From: Cruorifilaria tuberocauda | Lineage: Eukaryota > Nematoda > Chromadorea > Rhabditida > Onchocercidae | NCBI GenBank assembly: GCA_013365365.1 | Contig: JABVXU010000058.1 | Coordinates: 62,001-126,000 of the forward strand | Direction of reading: 5' to 3' | Length of the DNA stretch: 64,000 bases | Part shown: positions 14,866 through 26,691 of the stretch, piece after piece | How positions within the stretch are numbered: position 1 is the stretch's first letter | Layout: each line of letters starts with the position of its first letter | Translations under genes and position numbers: made by a program | Notes under the pieces: generated by a model | The model's database searches: none | Seen by the model: only the letters and a program-made list of their open reading frames with translations | Told to the model about the DNA's origin: nothing

Positions 14866-14866
<1 letters not shown>

Positions 14867-14910
<44 letters not shown>
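14867..14910. repeat. (CA)22 microsatellite
   Basis: Twenty-two uninterrupted CA units, the first of a cluster of long alternating purine-pyrimidine tracts spanning 14.87-16.36 kb. Confidence 0.97.
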
Positions 14911-14911
<1 letters not shown>

Positions 14912-15071
14912 CCTGAAGGTAAGCATTTCCGAAGCTAATGTCGGCAATCGCAAGACTCTCTGACACTTTGTTACCACCATCAATTACCCTTCACATTATT
15001 ACAACAATTTAACAATTAACGTTATATTTCTTACTTACTGATTAGAAGTTAATATGAAGACAGATACAAAT

Positions 15072-15077
15072 ACACAC

Positions 15078-15125
<48 letters not shown>
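15072..15125. repeat. (CA)n microsatellite with one phase interruption
   Basis: About 54 nt of CA repeat with one AA interruption near 15078. Second member of the dinucleotide cluster. Confidence 0.95.
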
Positions 15126-15129
<4 letters not shown>

Positions 15130-15468
15130 GATGGTATTCATAAACAACATATCCATACAAACAGGCACTTCCAGAAGTACATCCTAATCAATCAGGTAAG
15201 ATATATAATCATCCTCTAAATATTTTGAAGATACTCATAATAAGCATTTTCATTTCAATGGATCGAAGAGAATAATGGAAGAATAGATATTTCAGTCTAG
15301 CAACATACTCATTTGGTTTTGTTTTTCTCGATTGTTTCTTTATTTATTTGCTGTTTTTAAATGGTTCACTTGAGGAGAATTAAAAAAATAGATGAAACCT
15401 GAAATAAAAGCTTTCCTATCGATGATGATGGAAAACATCTCCGAAAATATAAATAAATAAACAAAAAC

Positions 15469-15500
15469 AAACAAACAAACAAGAACTTGTTTGTTTGTTT
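15469..15500. repeat. Perfect 15-bp palindrome (hairpin-forming)
   Basis: Left arm 15469-15483 (AAACAAACAAACAAG), spacer AA at 15484-15485, right arm 15486-15500 the exact reverse complement. It lies 55 bp before the 250-bp TG tract. The AAAC tetranucleotide run on one side and GTTT run on the other suggest a repeat that was inverted on itself. Confidence 0.9.
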
Positions 15501-15555
15501 ATATATTAACTTGCTATTCTTGGAAATTTGATTCAACTATTTGCGAGATATTGGA

Positions 15556-15805
<250 letters not shown>

Positions 15806-15879
15806 ACGATGAATGATTGAATTGGCGTGATAAAGGAATGGAATACACATGCATACACACCAACCTTCTTCACACGTAG

Positions 15880-16280
15880 CAACAATGCTGTCCTTTACCG
15901 CCCGGACGGTAGATCTTTCCGCTTCAACAGCAGAGATGCGACGATAGCGGTAAAATTCCTCTTTCACTTCAACACTGTTTACTATGATCGTGGGAAGAAC
16001 AGTTGTGGAAATTGTTGCCGTTGTAGTGGTAGAAGTAATAAAATGGGTCGCGGAACCTTTCGCAGTTACGGCCGCAAGAGGAACGAGCGATCGCCCTCGG
16101 CTCAAGAACGAACCCTCCGAAAAAGCGACCTCGACGGGATACGACACTGCTGAACAGACACGGGTGGAATGCGTGGAATGAGCATGAAGAATTCCTGTAA
16201 CGCTTGCAATCTCATAGGGCGGAGTATGGCAGGGCGGGGCGGCATTGACGTCTACGCCCACTCACACATTACCGACAGTT
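15880..16280. other. GC- and CpG-rich island with overlapping open frames, unassigned
   Basis: About 400 bp with clearly higher GC and many CG dinucleotides, unlike the AT-rich surroundings, sandwiched between TG tracts at 15556-15805 and 16286-16361. On the minus strand one frame stays open through the whole block. Two plus-strand frames are also open over much of it, which is expected in GC-rich DNA and does not prove coding. No protein family was recognised in any frame. It could be a minus-strand coding exon, a first exon or promoter of egl-44, or a recently acquired insert. Microsatellites on both sides prevent linking it to other exons by eye. Confidence 0.4.
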
Positions 16281-16285
16281 TTCGT

Positions 16286-16308
16286 ATATGTGTATGGGTG
16301 TGTGTATG

Positions 16309-16361
<53 letters not shown>
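16286..16361. repeat. (TG)n microsatellite
   Basis: TG/TATG-rich tract of about 76 nt immediately beyond the GC-rich block. Confidence 0.96.
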
Positions 16362-16362
<1 letters not shown>

Positions 16363-16363
<1 letters not shown>

Positions 16364-16474
16364 CACCTGCTCCACCTTCTTGTCCTTGCACTTCTCCAAG
16401 CTAAAGTGTTCATCACTAACGGCAACGAAATTGACCAGCAGTGACCCCGTGGTGGTTTCTGTCGAATTGGTCAA
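16363..16474 (-). CDS. Possible coding exon, unassigned
   Basis: Minus-strand open frame whose composition is less AT-biased than the surroundings. It contains SLLVNFVAVSDEHFSLEK and then KCKDKKVEQ before a possible GT donor and the TG/CA tract. It could form one gene with the GC-rich block at 15880-16280, but no acceptor in matching phase was found. No family was recognised. Low confidence. Confidence 0.2.
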
Positions 16475-16574
16475 CCGTGATATAACTTATGGTCTAATAA
16501 CATTTGTAGTAATTAACCAACTGCAATACTTTCATCTATCATTTTTTATTGATAAGAGTGAGTAATGATAAGTT

Positions 16575-19500
16575 TAACTGATAAAAATGGTGGTGATATC
16601 TAAAAGGCATTTAATCTGTACCTTTTAAAGCAACATGTCATTTTTATGCTAATTCCATCATCGTCTATACTTCCTCTATCATCTTATCTTATCCCTTCCA
16701 AACAATCTTATCACTCATCCCATCTTGAAATTACTTTATCCATACACCTTTCTACGTATTATATTGGAAGATATTTTCTTGACTATAATCTTATCATATG
16801 ATAACACTGTCCTAAGATACATATATCTGATAGTTCAATTCATTGCCATTTTGGCAATTAGGCATTCTAGTAGTTTCGGTTTAATACTAATGTTTTTTCA
16901 AGTAATCTTTTAATTCATATTCGATTTATTAAGATAAATAAGAAGTAACAGTTAATTGCTAGATTGTTATCACTTAACGATCTCTAACAACTATTTGGAC
17001 TATTCATAATCTTTTATTTTTTCCTATTCCCAATAATGTTTGTGATGTTTTATAATCTAATCAGACTTCTTTTGCAATGATATCATCAATAGACTCTAGG
17101 CCTTGTTGATATTTGTTGTCGCAAAAACTGCGAAGTGATTACCAGCGATTACAAACATAATGTCCTTTCCCACAACATCTCTCAAATCCATCTTGAAGTT
17201 GTAGTCGTTATTAGGAAAGATTTTATCTATCTTACCTAGCTAAAATCTCAAATATATTATTCCTCCATCAAAGTGAAGTAATTTCATCACTATGAAGAAC
17301 GATACTGGAAATTGTTTGGTTGGAAATTTTCAGTTGTTACAGATAATTCGTATCCTCATTCTACTTTGCCTTACTCTGATCATGTTGTATTGTATTTGTT
17401 TGAATTCTCTATGCTCTTTGCTACTTTACCAAATACAAGTTCTTTTATTCGCAACTTTTGTTGTGTTGTCTAAATTTGACATATTATTTAAATCAATGAT
17501 AAAGAGCCAGTCTTTCGCTGATCATTGCAAAACAGTTCAATACAGTCACATATCGCCACTAGAAGTTACAGTGTTTTACAATTCTCTTCGATGCACAGTA
17601 ATCTTGGCGCAATTGTCTATTCTAATAAAATAATTCATTCATTGAACACGAACGATTTTTTCAAAATTTGAAAATCATTAGATGAAATTTTGAAGTATCA
17701 TTGAAAAGCTTTGTTTGTTTTTGTGTGTATGATGAGATTTTGTTTTATCTTCACTGATTTAATTTGATTGTGACATGGAAATCAAAAAATATGCTTCTCT
17801 TCATTTGCAGCATAATCTTTCAAGATATTTCACTTTTTTCTGTTCAAATTATTGATAATTAATTTCGATATCTTTCTTTTCTTTTTTATCTAAGGAAAAT
17901 TTCTCAAATACGTTGATTGAAATTTTACCGGTATGAATCAACCAGCTTTCATGAAATTTCTTATCAATGCGAAGATCAGCACCAATTCTTGACAAACACA
18001 AAGTGTCATTGTCGATGAGAAGGAAACATTAATAGCGTTCCACATTCATTTCTTGATCTCTTCTTCCAACTCAAATTTCTCATTTTAGTACGTACCTTTA
18101 TGTATGAACACCTTTATCTTTATTACTTATCGATATAACATTCTCTTAATTTTACATCTTTTCTTTAAAATGATAAAATAGAAAATTTTCATACAATTTT
18201 ATTAATACATTAATACATTATTAATACAATAAATATAATTATTTTCTTTTCCATTTCATCATTGCAATGATAAAATGATAGCACACTGAAAATAATTTTT
18301 TTTTGAGAAATCTGAAGAAGAGAAAAAACAGAGCAGATATAAGTTGTCAAAAGAAAAAAGCAAGATATCATAAAAAGTAAAATATGATAAAAGGAATTAC
18401 TTAATTGCATATTTGATTGATTATAGTATGATAAATTATGAGAAAAAATTCTGCTTTCTCGAATTCGATTTATGATTGCATTGAATGGTAATTTCAGCTT
18501 ATCACATTATGATATTTGTCTTGTTTGTTTGTTTTCTTAAACATCCATTATCAGTCGTTGCAATGAATTTTAAAATGTGTGCTTCTTCCAGAAGATCAAT
18601 AAATGAATTTTTCTAAACGGATGAAAAAGAGATGGATGATGGTGATGCTTTTTTTCTTTTTGAAAGATATTAAGCTTAAAGCAGAAAATAGTCAGTAGCA
18701 ATATTTGGTGGTTGCCAAGCAGTGAAAATCATTTATCATTCTTCCCTTTCTATCATTCCTAAAATTATTTTACAACTCATTCATTTCAATCTATTTCTTT
18801 TTCACTTGCTTTCCGTCATCTTCTCACGTATCACTATCATCTTTTTCCCTTTCCCCACCTCCAACGTACGCATAATGCGCTTCTTGCTCTTTTCCTTCAT
18901 TATTGTGCCATTATCATTTTTCATTACGCGACAACAGCTATATATATTATCTTGAAGTTATTTGAAATATTTTGGAACAAATTTTATTTTTATAAAAATT
19001 TGAATGTATGAATTATTTTGTGATTAAGCTAAAAATGTTGTAATTTTACTAAAGGCAGACTTTGGAGAAATACGTCTGATCTGAAGTTAATACGCTATTG
19101 AAAGCTAACCAAATCGAAAGCATAGAGCAAAGATTAGATATTTCAAAACTATTTTCTAGAAAACAAGGAAAGAACTACGATACGAAATGAACAGAAATAA
19201 AAACTTATTTTTGAAATATTTCAAATTTTATTCCATTTTAGAAATGGACTTGAAGATTTATGAATATCGAAAGTTTTCATAATCAAATTTCATCATTACC
19301 TTTCCTAACATCAGCAATATTTTTCTTCCAGTATACTGATCGGGAAGTTTTACAATTTCCATATTTCGAGATGTGCATTTCATCCACTTTCATATTCAGT
19401 CAATTTCTGGAAAGCAAACAGTTCTAAAGAAAACGAATTCCAACTAATTATTACTACCTGTTATCTAATTTCTTGCATTCGAATTTCAATTTTAAATTAC

Positions 19501-22047
19501 TGTTCCATTGAGATGATTCTATTAATCATTCTGAAATACTATCTTCCATTTACACCAAAATTTCAACAAAAAAGATAAAACTAAGGAAACTTATTCATTC
19601 CAATGTGATGATTATTTATGCAAATATTCATCATACTATGAATGCCCTATGCTCCTACCCTTAGGGCCTAAAATCTCGTGAAAAAAAGCACTGCATCAAA
19701 ATCAATCCATTAACGGCATTTAGCCATTCTCCATACCCTATTCATTGATAATAAAGCTGCTTTCCATCAGCATACATTATATTATATTCATTTCATGCCC
19801 TTGCATATTACTAAAATTGAGAATTGAAAAATTAAAAAAAAACAAACAAACAGATGAAAGCGTACTTCCCTACTTTTCTCTCAAAATGATTTTTTCTTAT
19901 TTTGAATTGATATCAATTAATTTCGAACAAATCAAAATGTTTAATCAAATGGAAGTAGATGAAATTCATCTAAACCAAAGATATTTAAATGGATAATTTA
20001 TAAAGTTTAATAATTTAAAAACGGTAAATTATAAATAATGTTCATATTGAAAGTCAATTTAACAGTGACTTATGCATATATTTGAACTTTTTTTAACGAT
20101 TTTTTAGTCTTCGATGCATGGCGGAAAGTTGACAGAGTGCAGATACTTTCAAGATTAATGCCTAAAGGACCAGTAATGATAGGATCCAAAAACGAAGCAA
20201 ATTATAGCTTGAAAAAAAATATAGCTTTTAGTTAGCCATAATAAATTAATGTCCAAAATAGTTTTGCTAATTAGAATTGTCTTTTTTTTGGAGAAAATTC
20301 CACTGAAAGTTATAACTTAATCACTCAATATATTTTCCATGAAATTTTAAGAATTCCAATTTTTCATATCTAAAAGAATAAGCATTAAAATTTCTTTTAT
20401 TCAAATAATAATTTATGCAGATTGAAAATAAGAATAACTTTCTCATTTATCCAGTAAATCTCAATTACTAAAAACTAAAAACGAAAAAAAAAGAACGATT
20501 TCTAGTGGACAAACTATGATATCATATCAAAGCGAACAGTGCGATATGTGATTTCACATGGAAATGATGTCATTTTTGAGTGAAAATCTACAAAATAATT
20601 TTCAGTTCGACACACTTTACAGTTACTAATGCAATTTTTCATTTTCATCATATTTCAAAGCAATCCCAATAACATTTGAAATTTGATATATATTGATATT
20701 CATATGTAATTGACGAATTTCGTCAGAAATCGAAAGTTATGCTAAGTTAATCTCAAGATATAATTAATGTTAGAAGTTTGTCGTCTTCATTTTCTAGCCA
20801 TTATTAGTGTAAGAGAAGCGAAAAATATCACTCAAGTACTTGAAAGCAATAGCCATATCGTGGGTCATTGTGTGCATCAAGCGTGACACTTCATGAATAC
20901 GTGAATTTAAACTAATTGCACTAATAAAACCGGAAATTGAACAGAAACACTTCCATTACCTTTCGTCAAGTTAAAAAAAAGTATCACGAACATAAACCTG
21001 CTTCACCTAATTTCGCTCATAATGTCACAGTACACAGAGGACATGTTCCGAAAATTGTGAAAGACTGCTATCCTCTCAGATATTTCCGGTGAATCGAAAA
21101 AAAAGCTTTCTTCTTTGGCAAAACTCAAAACAAAAAAATTTCATTATGAAACTTCTTTTTCAATTTTACAATACAAAATTCTCTATCCTTATCAAAATTG
21201 TTCTCTATTAAAAAAACTTCGAATTATGAGTTGAAATTTCAAATGAGTTTCCTAATACACACTGCAATAAGGCATCTTAAAAAAACTTTTACACACCAGA
21301 AGAGTATTTTAATATACGGAACGGAAAGAAATAATATCATTTAATAGTCTGTACTAAAAAAAACAAAGATTACGAACACATCGATGATGGATAACTTACC
21401 AAAAAATAGGAAAAAAACGGTAGTTATATGACACAGAGATCCAAGATATGTTAATTTTTTTGGACGAACAAATTGTTGCTTTTTTGTTTCTAATTTACAT
21501 TTGTTACGCGCAGCAAATAACATGAATTTTACGAATAATTATGCGTAAGACAAGTTATAACCAAATATCCAAACAGCACCAGTTACAATTGCTCCGTAAC
21601 GTAATACTTCGTAACCCCGTAAGTTCTACTCTCACGATTAAAAGTGGATAATACTTCGAAACAAGAAATAAAAGTATGAAGACAGTAATTTTGAGGATTT
21701 ATGAAAAATGTTAAGAAATCGTAAGAAATCATATTAAATCCTTCGATAGTAAATTTATTGCCAAAGCATTAATGCTGATGAAAAAATCCAAAAACTTGTA
21801 TTTTAACACATCTGATCGTCATCTGCAATGGTAAAAAATCAGAAATTTGAAAAATACGGGATGGATAATTTTGAGGAAATTATCATTAATAATATTTGTG
21901 ACACGGTTTACTGACATTTTTTTGCTGAATCTTTTAGTTCCTATCTCTCGAAAGTAATTTTTCTAAAATCCAACCGATTAAAAGTATATACTGATTCAAA
22001 AAGTATAAGTTTATGAGAAATGTTTGGTAAAACTAATCATATTGAAC
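16575..22047. other. Gene-free AT-rich region between the repeat cluster and vrk-1
   Basis: Open frames here (for example 17292-17633 plus and 18722-18955 plus) are made of Ile/Leu/Phe/Ser from AT-rich DNA. They have no neighbouring exons in phase and no recognisable motif. I see no gene, RNA or mobile element. Confidence 0.6.
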
Positions 22048-25000
22048 TTACTGTTTTTTCTTAGCCTGATTAGCAACATTGATATACTTTTTTAAAAGCC
22101 TGTCTTTTAAAGATCGTCGAACATTTTTCATATTATGAAGACCAGGAATCACATTACGCAGTTTTTTATCAGGAGAATCTTCGATTTCTGAAAATTTTAT
22201 GTTCTACTTTTTTAATATCTCACTTTACGTTTAATGTGATTTATTCCTTCATTTCATATCTCATTTTCATTTCTCTATATTTATTTCTTTTACTTCAAAA
22301 ATTTATTATTCAGATCCAGTTCTGACACTGATTTAAACAAAAAATTAAGAAAATGTGAATGTAAAATGAACCGTGCTAGGATGAACAAAAATGGATGTGA
22401 TGTGAAAAACATAATGTAATTTGATGATGCAAGTTCTAGTTAACTGATTATTTTAAATTTTATAAACGATCATTTGCACTAGATGCAACTATAGTATCAC
22501 AAAAAGATTTAAAAAACCAAAGATCAGTAGTTATTCAGATAGTCATTTCGATCAGTTTTTATGAAAAAAAGAAAATTAAATGATCACTCACTTTTGCTAG
22601 AAAATAATACCGGTGATGAAGTTTCATTTTGCTTAATTGCCAATCTCAAGCCACCTCGAGATTTTGATCTTACTTTTTTAAAGTCATTTTTATGGGATAT
22701 GACATCGTGCTGACGCTTACTATCTTTTTCCTTGTTGCCAATGTTGCTATGAACTTCTAGAGAGCTCTCATCGGCAATTTTCGAAAGACCATCCACTTCT
22801 TTCGATAATTGACCAGCGATTCGCTCACTTTTACGTCTTTTTGGAGCAGGTGGTTCGTTGGACGATAAGGTAATACCTAAGCCGCATCTTCGATAAATTA
22901 TTGAAGACAAATAAATCAACGAAAAGTTATCGAATAAACTAAGGTTAGGATGTGGAAAATAAAAATAAAAATGGCAAGTGGGCCGTATGAAGTGAAATTA
23001 GAAAATAAAGGCTAATAACACTCATGCATAATCAGCACACTCAAAGTATGTTCAAATTAGTGCAATTTTTTAAACATAAAAAGCAAAGTCGTTACATATC
23101 TTGAGAATATTAAAAAATTTTGAATCTGATTTATTATTTCTGACTAATTACTGCTACAACTTAAAAATGTTTTTAAAAAACTACTGGGCTTGAGATGAAA
23201 AGTAAGCCTTAAAATAATAAAAGGTAATAATAAAAAAAAATATAAATTAAACACAGAAAGATCAGCCATCCTGAAGGATATATGTGAAAAGAAAGTATAC
23301 TCTAGTTGATAAAATAACAGGCATACTGACGTTAATTTGCTTTGCATATACCCAAAGAGCAGCAAGAGATGCATCAGTAATATTTTTTAAAACTATACCT
23401 AAATCTTCTGCATTCTCATTGCGCTTACGAGACGCCGATGGTGAAATGTCGCCAACCTTCCCTTTCCCATCAGTTAATGATTTTTTTGAATTTTCTTTCT
23501 CTCCTGTATTTCTTGATTTCAAACTTTTAGATGACGGCAATATCTTGATTCGATTAAAAATCTGAAAAGTAATATTCATCGGAAAAATAGCTGATTTCTT
23601 ATACTTTCTTCTATGTATTTCCTATGACAACTTTATAAAGACTCGCAAAAAAAACGATGAAAAAAAAAATCTACCAGATGAACATTCTCGTAATCCACTT
23701 TGCCCACATAAGGTGTTTCATAAGCCAATTTAAAGAGCTCGCTCAGAAAAGATATATATTTATCTTGCAGAAGTATTTTGATATTTTTGTCCAGTTCCTT
23801 CGAAAACTTTTCTTTTTCTGCCATAACCTAAAGTAGATAGAATCGCATGTTTAGATCTCGCCATTATAAATTTATTTTTACATTTCCATTCAGTAAAAAC
23901 AGTCTCTATTTGTGCCAAGCATTATCTAGTAAAATAACCACCACTAAAGTTATCTAGTTTTCACTATTATTTTTGCTGAGAAGATAATGCACGTTGAGTA
24001 AGCCTTTTCTAAGCTCCACCTTCTAAATTATTTTCTTGAATTATCCTAGAAATGAAACGACCACATAATGAGTGCAGATGGTGAGAAACTTACCTGAAAT
24101 TCTCAACAAAGAGTAAAAAGACATCCGAAAGTTTGACCGTGGATTTCGTAATTTGCTTTCGTGAACTTCTAAATTATACTACAAAAACACTAAATAAAAA
24201 TTTTACTGCTTCTGGTTTTTGTGCGCATTTTTGCCAAGGTAATGTTCCACATAACCAATAAAGTATATTATATCCCAGTATTTCCAAGTCGCCTCGAAAT
24301 GAAGGAGAACAGCCACGGTGAGCATCTAATGAAGTAAACAGTAAAGTCCCGTTATGAGCTGAAAAACATATAAGATGCCACAATAAAGCACATAACTGCA
24401 CCATTTTAGAGTCGTAAAAATCTTAAATTATACCCCTTTTTTTATCCGGTTTATCGATATTTCCTTTAGCCAACCTTGCAAGTCCAAAATCGACTAAAAA
24501 ACATTTGGAATATTCGTTTGCTGATGCCAAGAGAATATTTTCTGCTTTCAGATCGCCGTGTACATAGTCCTGAATTACAACCAGTGCGACAGAAAACCAT
24601 AAAACCGAAGTCTACATTAAGTAGCAAAATTCTGTACTTCAGAGATGGTTATGAAAGGAAGATATCATATTACAATCTACTGGAATCGATGCATTTGGGA
24701 TTGTGAACATGGAACACCAACGTGGTCCTGCATGTATGATAAACAATCGATGCACTGCTTCGCAACAATAAGTACCAAAGATATATCCAAAACACCGCCA
24801 TTTGCCACACGATATGTTTCCAAAGATTTCTCATAACGCGGCATAATCAGAAATCGCATCTTTTCGCCATTGTAGGTAAATACACCGCTACTAATATATG
24901 AAGGCAATCCGATATGGCTGAGTTCTGCAAAAGATTTCTAGAAGTGTATGAGCAAATATAATTGCTTTTTAGTTATTTAAAAATGGTCCATAAATTTCTC

Positions 25001-25604
25001 AAATTCAAGTGAAGAAAAAGATCGAAAAATTCAACGAACTTTTCCTATCCAACCAAGTCTCAAGCTTCTGCGGTGTTAAAATCCGTTGAAAGACAGTTAT
25101 TTCAGTAAAAAGTGGGCCATTAGCATATGGTTCAACTTTTATCGCGAGCGAACCGGCCTTGCCATATTCTTTACTGTCTTCCTGAAATCCAATTCATGGA
25201 AATTCATGAAAATAACTATGTGAATCAAAGAAAATTATGGTATAAAAAGAAGAAAAAATGTTTAGATTGAGAAAGAGAAATAAAACAATCTAAAATACAT
25301 CTCAAGTTATGTTAAGTTAATGGCAAACTATATACTTATGAGATTCCGAAAGAGAAACCAATGTTCGCTTCAATAATCATAGAGATACACAAATGTTACA
25401 TTAATAACATATGTGGAACCTAACTCACATTCAAAACTTATTCCAAATTAGAAAAATTACTTGTTTTCCACAGTAAATTCGACCAAAACCACCACGTGCA
25501 AATTCTTTTTCAATTACGAATCGATGCTTAAGAGTATCTGTGATAACTGTCTTCTCCATAATAGTGCAAGCTAACTGGTGTGATTTCTTTCGTGGAGCTG
25601 ACAT
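22048..25604 (-). CDS. vrk-1: Vaccinia-related serine/threonine kinase (VRK-1), complete, 9 exons
   Basis: VRK kinases act in the nucleus. They phosphorylate BAF and other chromatin proteins and are needed for nuclear-envelope dynamics and cell division. Exons: 25604-25461, 25181-25040, 24924-24722, 24569-24434, 24358-24207, 23827-23675, 23561-23327, 22876-22592, 22187-22048, all in phase, 529 aa. The kinase fold shows the glycine loop ARGGFGRIYCG, ATP lysine 63 in LAIKVEP with NGPLFTE, the VRK-type catalytic motif DYVHGDLKAENILL (Asp169), VDFGLAR (Asp190), and the family block FTSLDAHRGCSPSFRGDLEILGYN. Vertebrate VRK1 has DYG at the last-but-one motif, whereas here it is DFG. The C-terminal third is Lys/Ser-rich with PPAPKRRKSERI, a likely nuclear localisation signal, and ends KKKQ. 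The ATG follows TTTTCTTCCAG plus ATA, a good trans-splice acceptor. The donor after exon 2 (GTTCGT) and the exon 7/8 junction are the least certain. Confidence 0.94.
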
Positions 25605-26691
25605 TATCTGGAAGAAAAAACAAAACGGTTTTAAACTGAAAATAACAAATTTTCAGAAGTTTAAGCAAATTGCTGAAATCAGTCGACGAAGATATAAAAT
25701 GAACACAAAAATGAACAAAATGAACATAAAAGATGTTTTATCAGTTTGGACTAATCCCGATAATTTACGACACACTGGAATCAGGAAAGTGCAGCACTTC
25801 AGGCTACTATCAAAAATACCCACAGCAAACCATCGGTGAATTAGTGGAAGCGTGGGAATCCTAAACTCCGTTGCCAATCTTTTTCTCTCATGAAAATCTT
25901 ATCCATCTCTGTCTCCTCTCCATTCTTACTTAATGTCGCTCTATTACGCACTCCCTTTTTCTGTCTCTCTTTAAATTATACAATCAATGCTAATATCTCC
26001 TAATCTCTTCCCTCAAAGTTTTGCTTATCAGGCAACCAATCCTTCTCTATCTAATTCCCATAATTGAAACGCGCTGAGCAGGTTAAGCTATGAGTAGCTA
26101 AAAATCAATCCTCTGCTATAAAAGGTTTTTGATTGATTCCTTCCCCTGTCCTTTCCTCGAGAATTACAATTTTCTCCAATCCATTGACTGGTTAGTAAGA
26201 CATAATCAATCTTAATAGACTATCTTATCTATGTGTATATATAGCAGCGACTAATTAAGCACATATTTCGAATTCAAGATGTTGTTAATTAAGTACATTT
26301 TATTATCTGTGCTTGGAAATTATTAGTATTATCAATAATAGGAAAATAAGTTGTAGCGTAGTGTTTAATTGAGTATATTTTACTATGTATTGTATAGAAC
26401 GACCTACATATTTGATTAAGTATCTATAAATGAATTTTTATATCTTTCTGGAATTGACTGATTTCTTACAAATTTTATAATTAGTCAAAAAATCTATCAG
26501 TCATAAGCAACATATGGACGACAAATCTACATTTCTTTATTAGTTAATTCATGTGTTTTAATGATAGCAGATATTTCTGAGAATGTTTATAAAATTTACA
26601 TACTTTTCAAATTATGAACAATATGTCAATATGGCTTCTCTCGTTGCTTCAGGAGAACTCCCACTCTGACGGCGGTTTGTGCTGCCTAAGA
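25605..26691. promoter_or_regulatory. Divergent promoter interval between vrk-1 and dishevelled
   Basis: About 1.1 kb separates the two oppositely oriented start codons. It holds an SL-type acceptor next to the vrk-1 ATG (about 25605-25620, read on minus) and another (CTTCAG, ending 26652) ahead of the dsh ATG. Both genes are probably driven from here. No particular transcription-factor site was identified. Confidence 0.55.

Larger units (their letters stand above)
6913..14866. other. Long gene-free stretch upstream of egl-44
   Basis: No exon chain or protein-family motif was recognised on either strand in this 8-kb stretch. Open frames here are short, AT-driven or made of simple repeats. 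It contains several microsatellites and a minisatellite, listed separately. As the 5' flank of egl-44 it probably holds regulatory sequence and perhaps non-coding first exons, but no specific site can be named. Confidence 0.6.

Noticed and set aside
15880..16280. Bacterial (for example Wolbachia) insertion
   Set aside because: Wolbachia DNA is itself AT-rich, while this block is GC-rich, and no bacterial protein was recognisable.
17292..17633. 113-aa plus-strand frame with many hydrophobic residues
   Set aside because: It reads like a membrane protein, but Ile/Leu/Phe/Tyr enrichment is expected from AT-rich DNA; no signal, charge pattern or second exon supports it.
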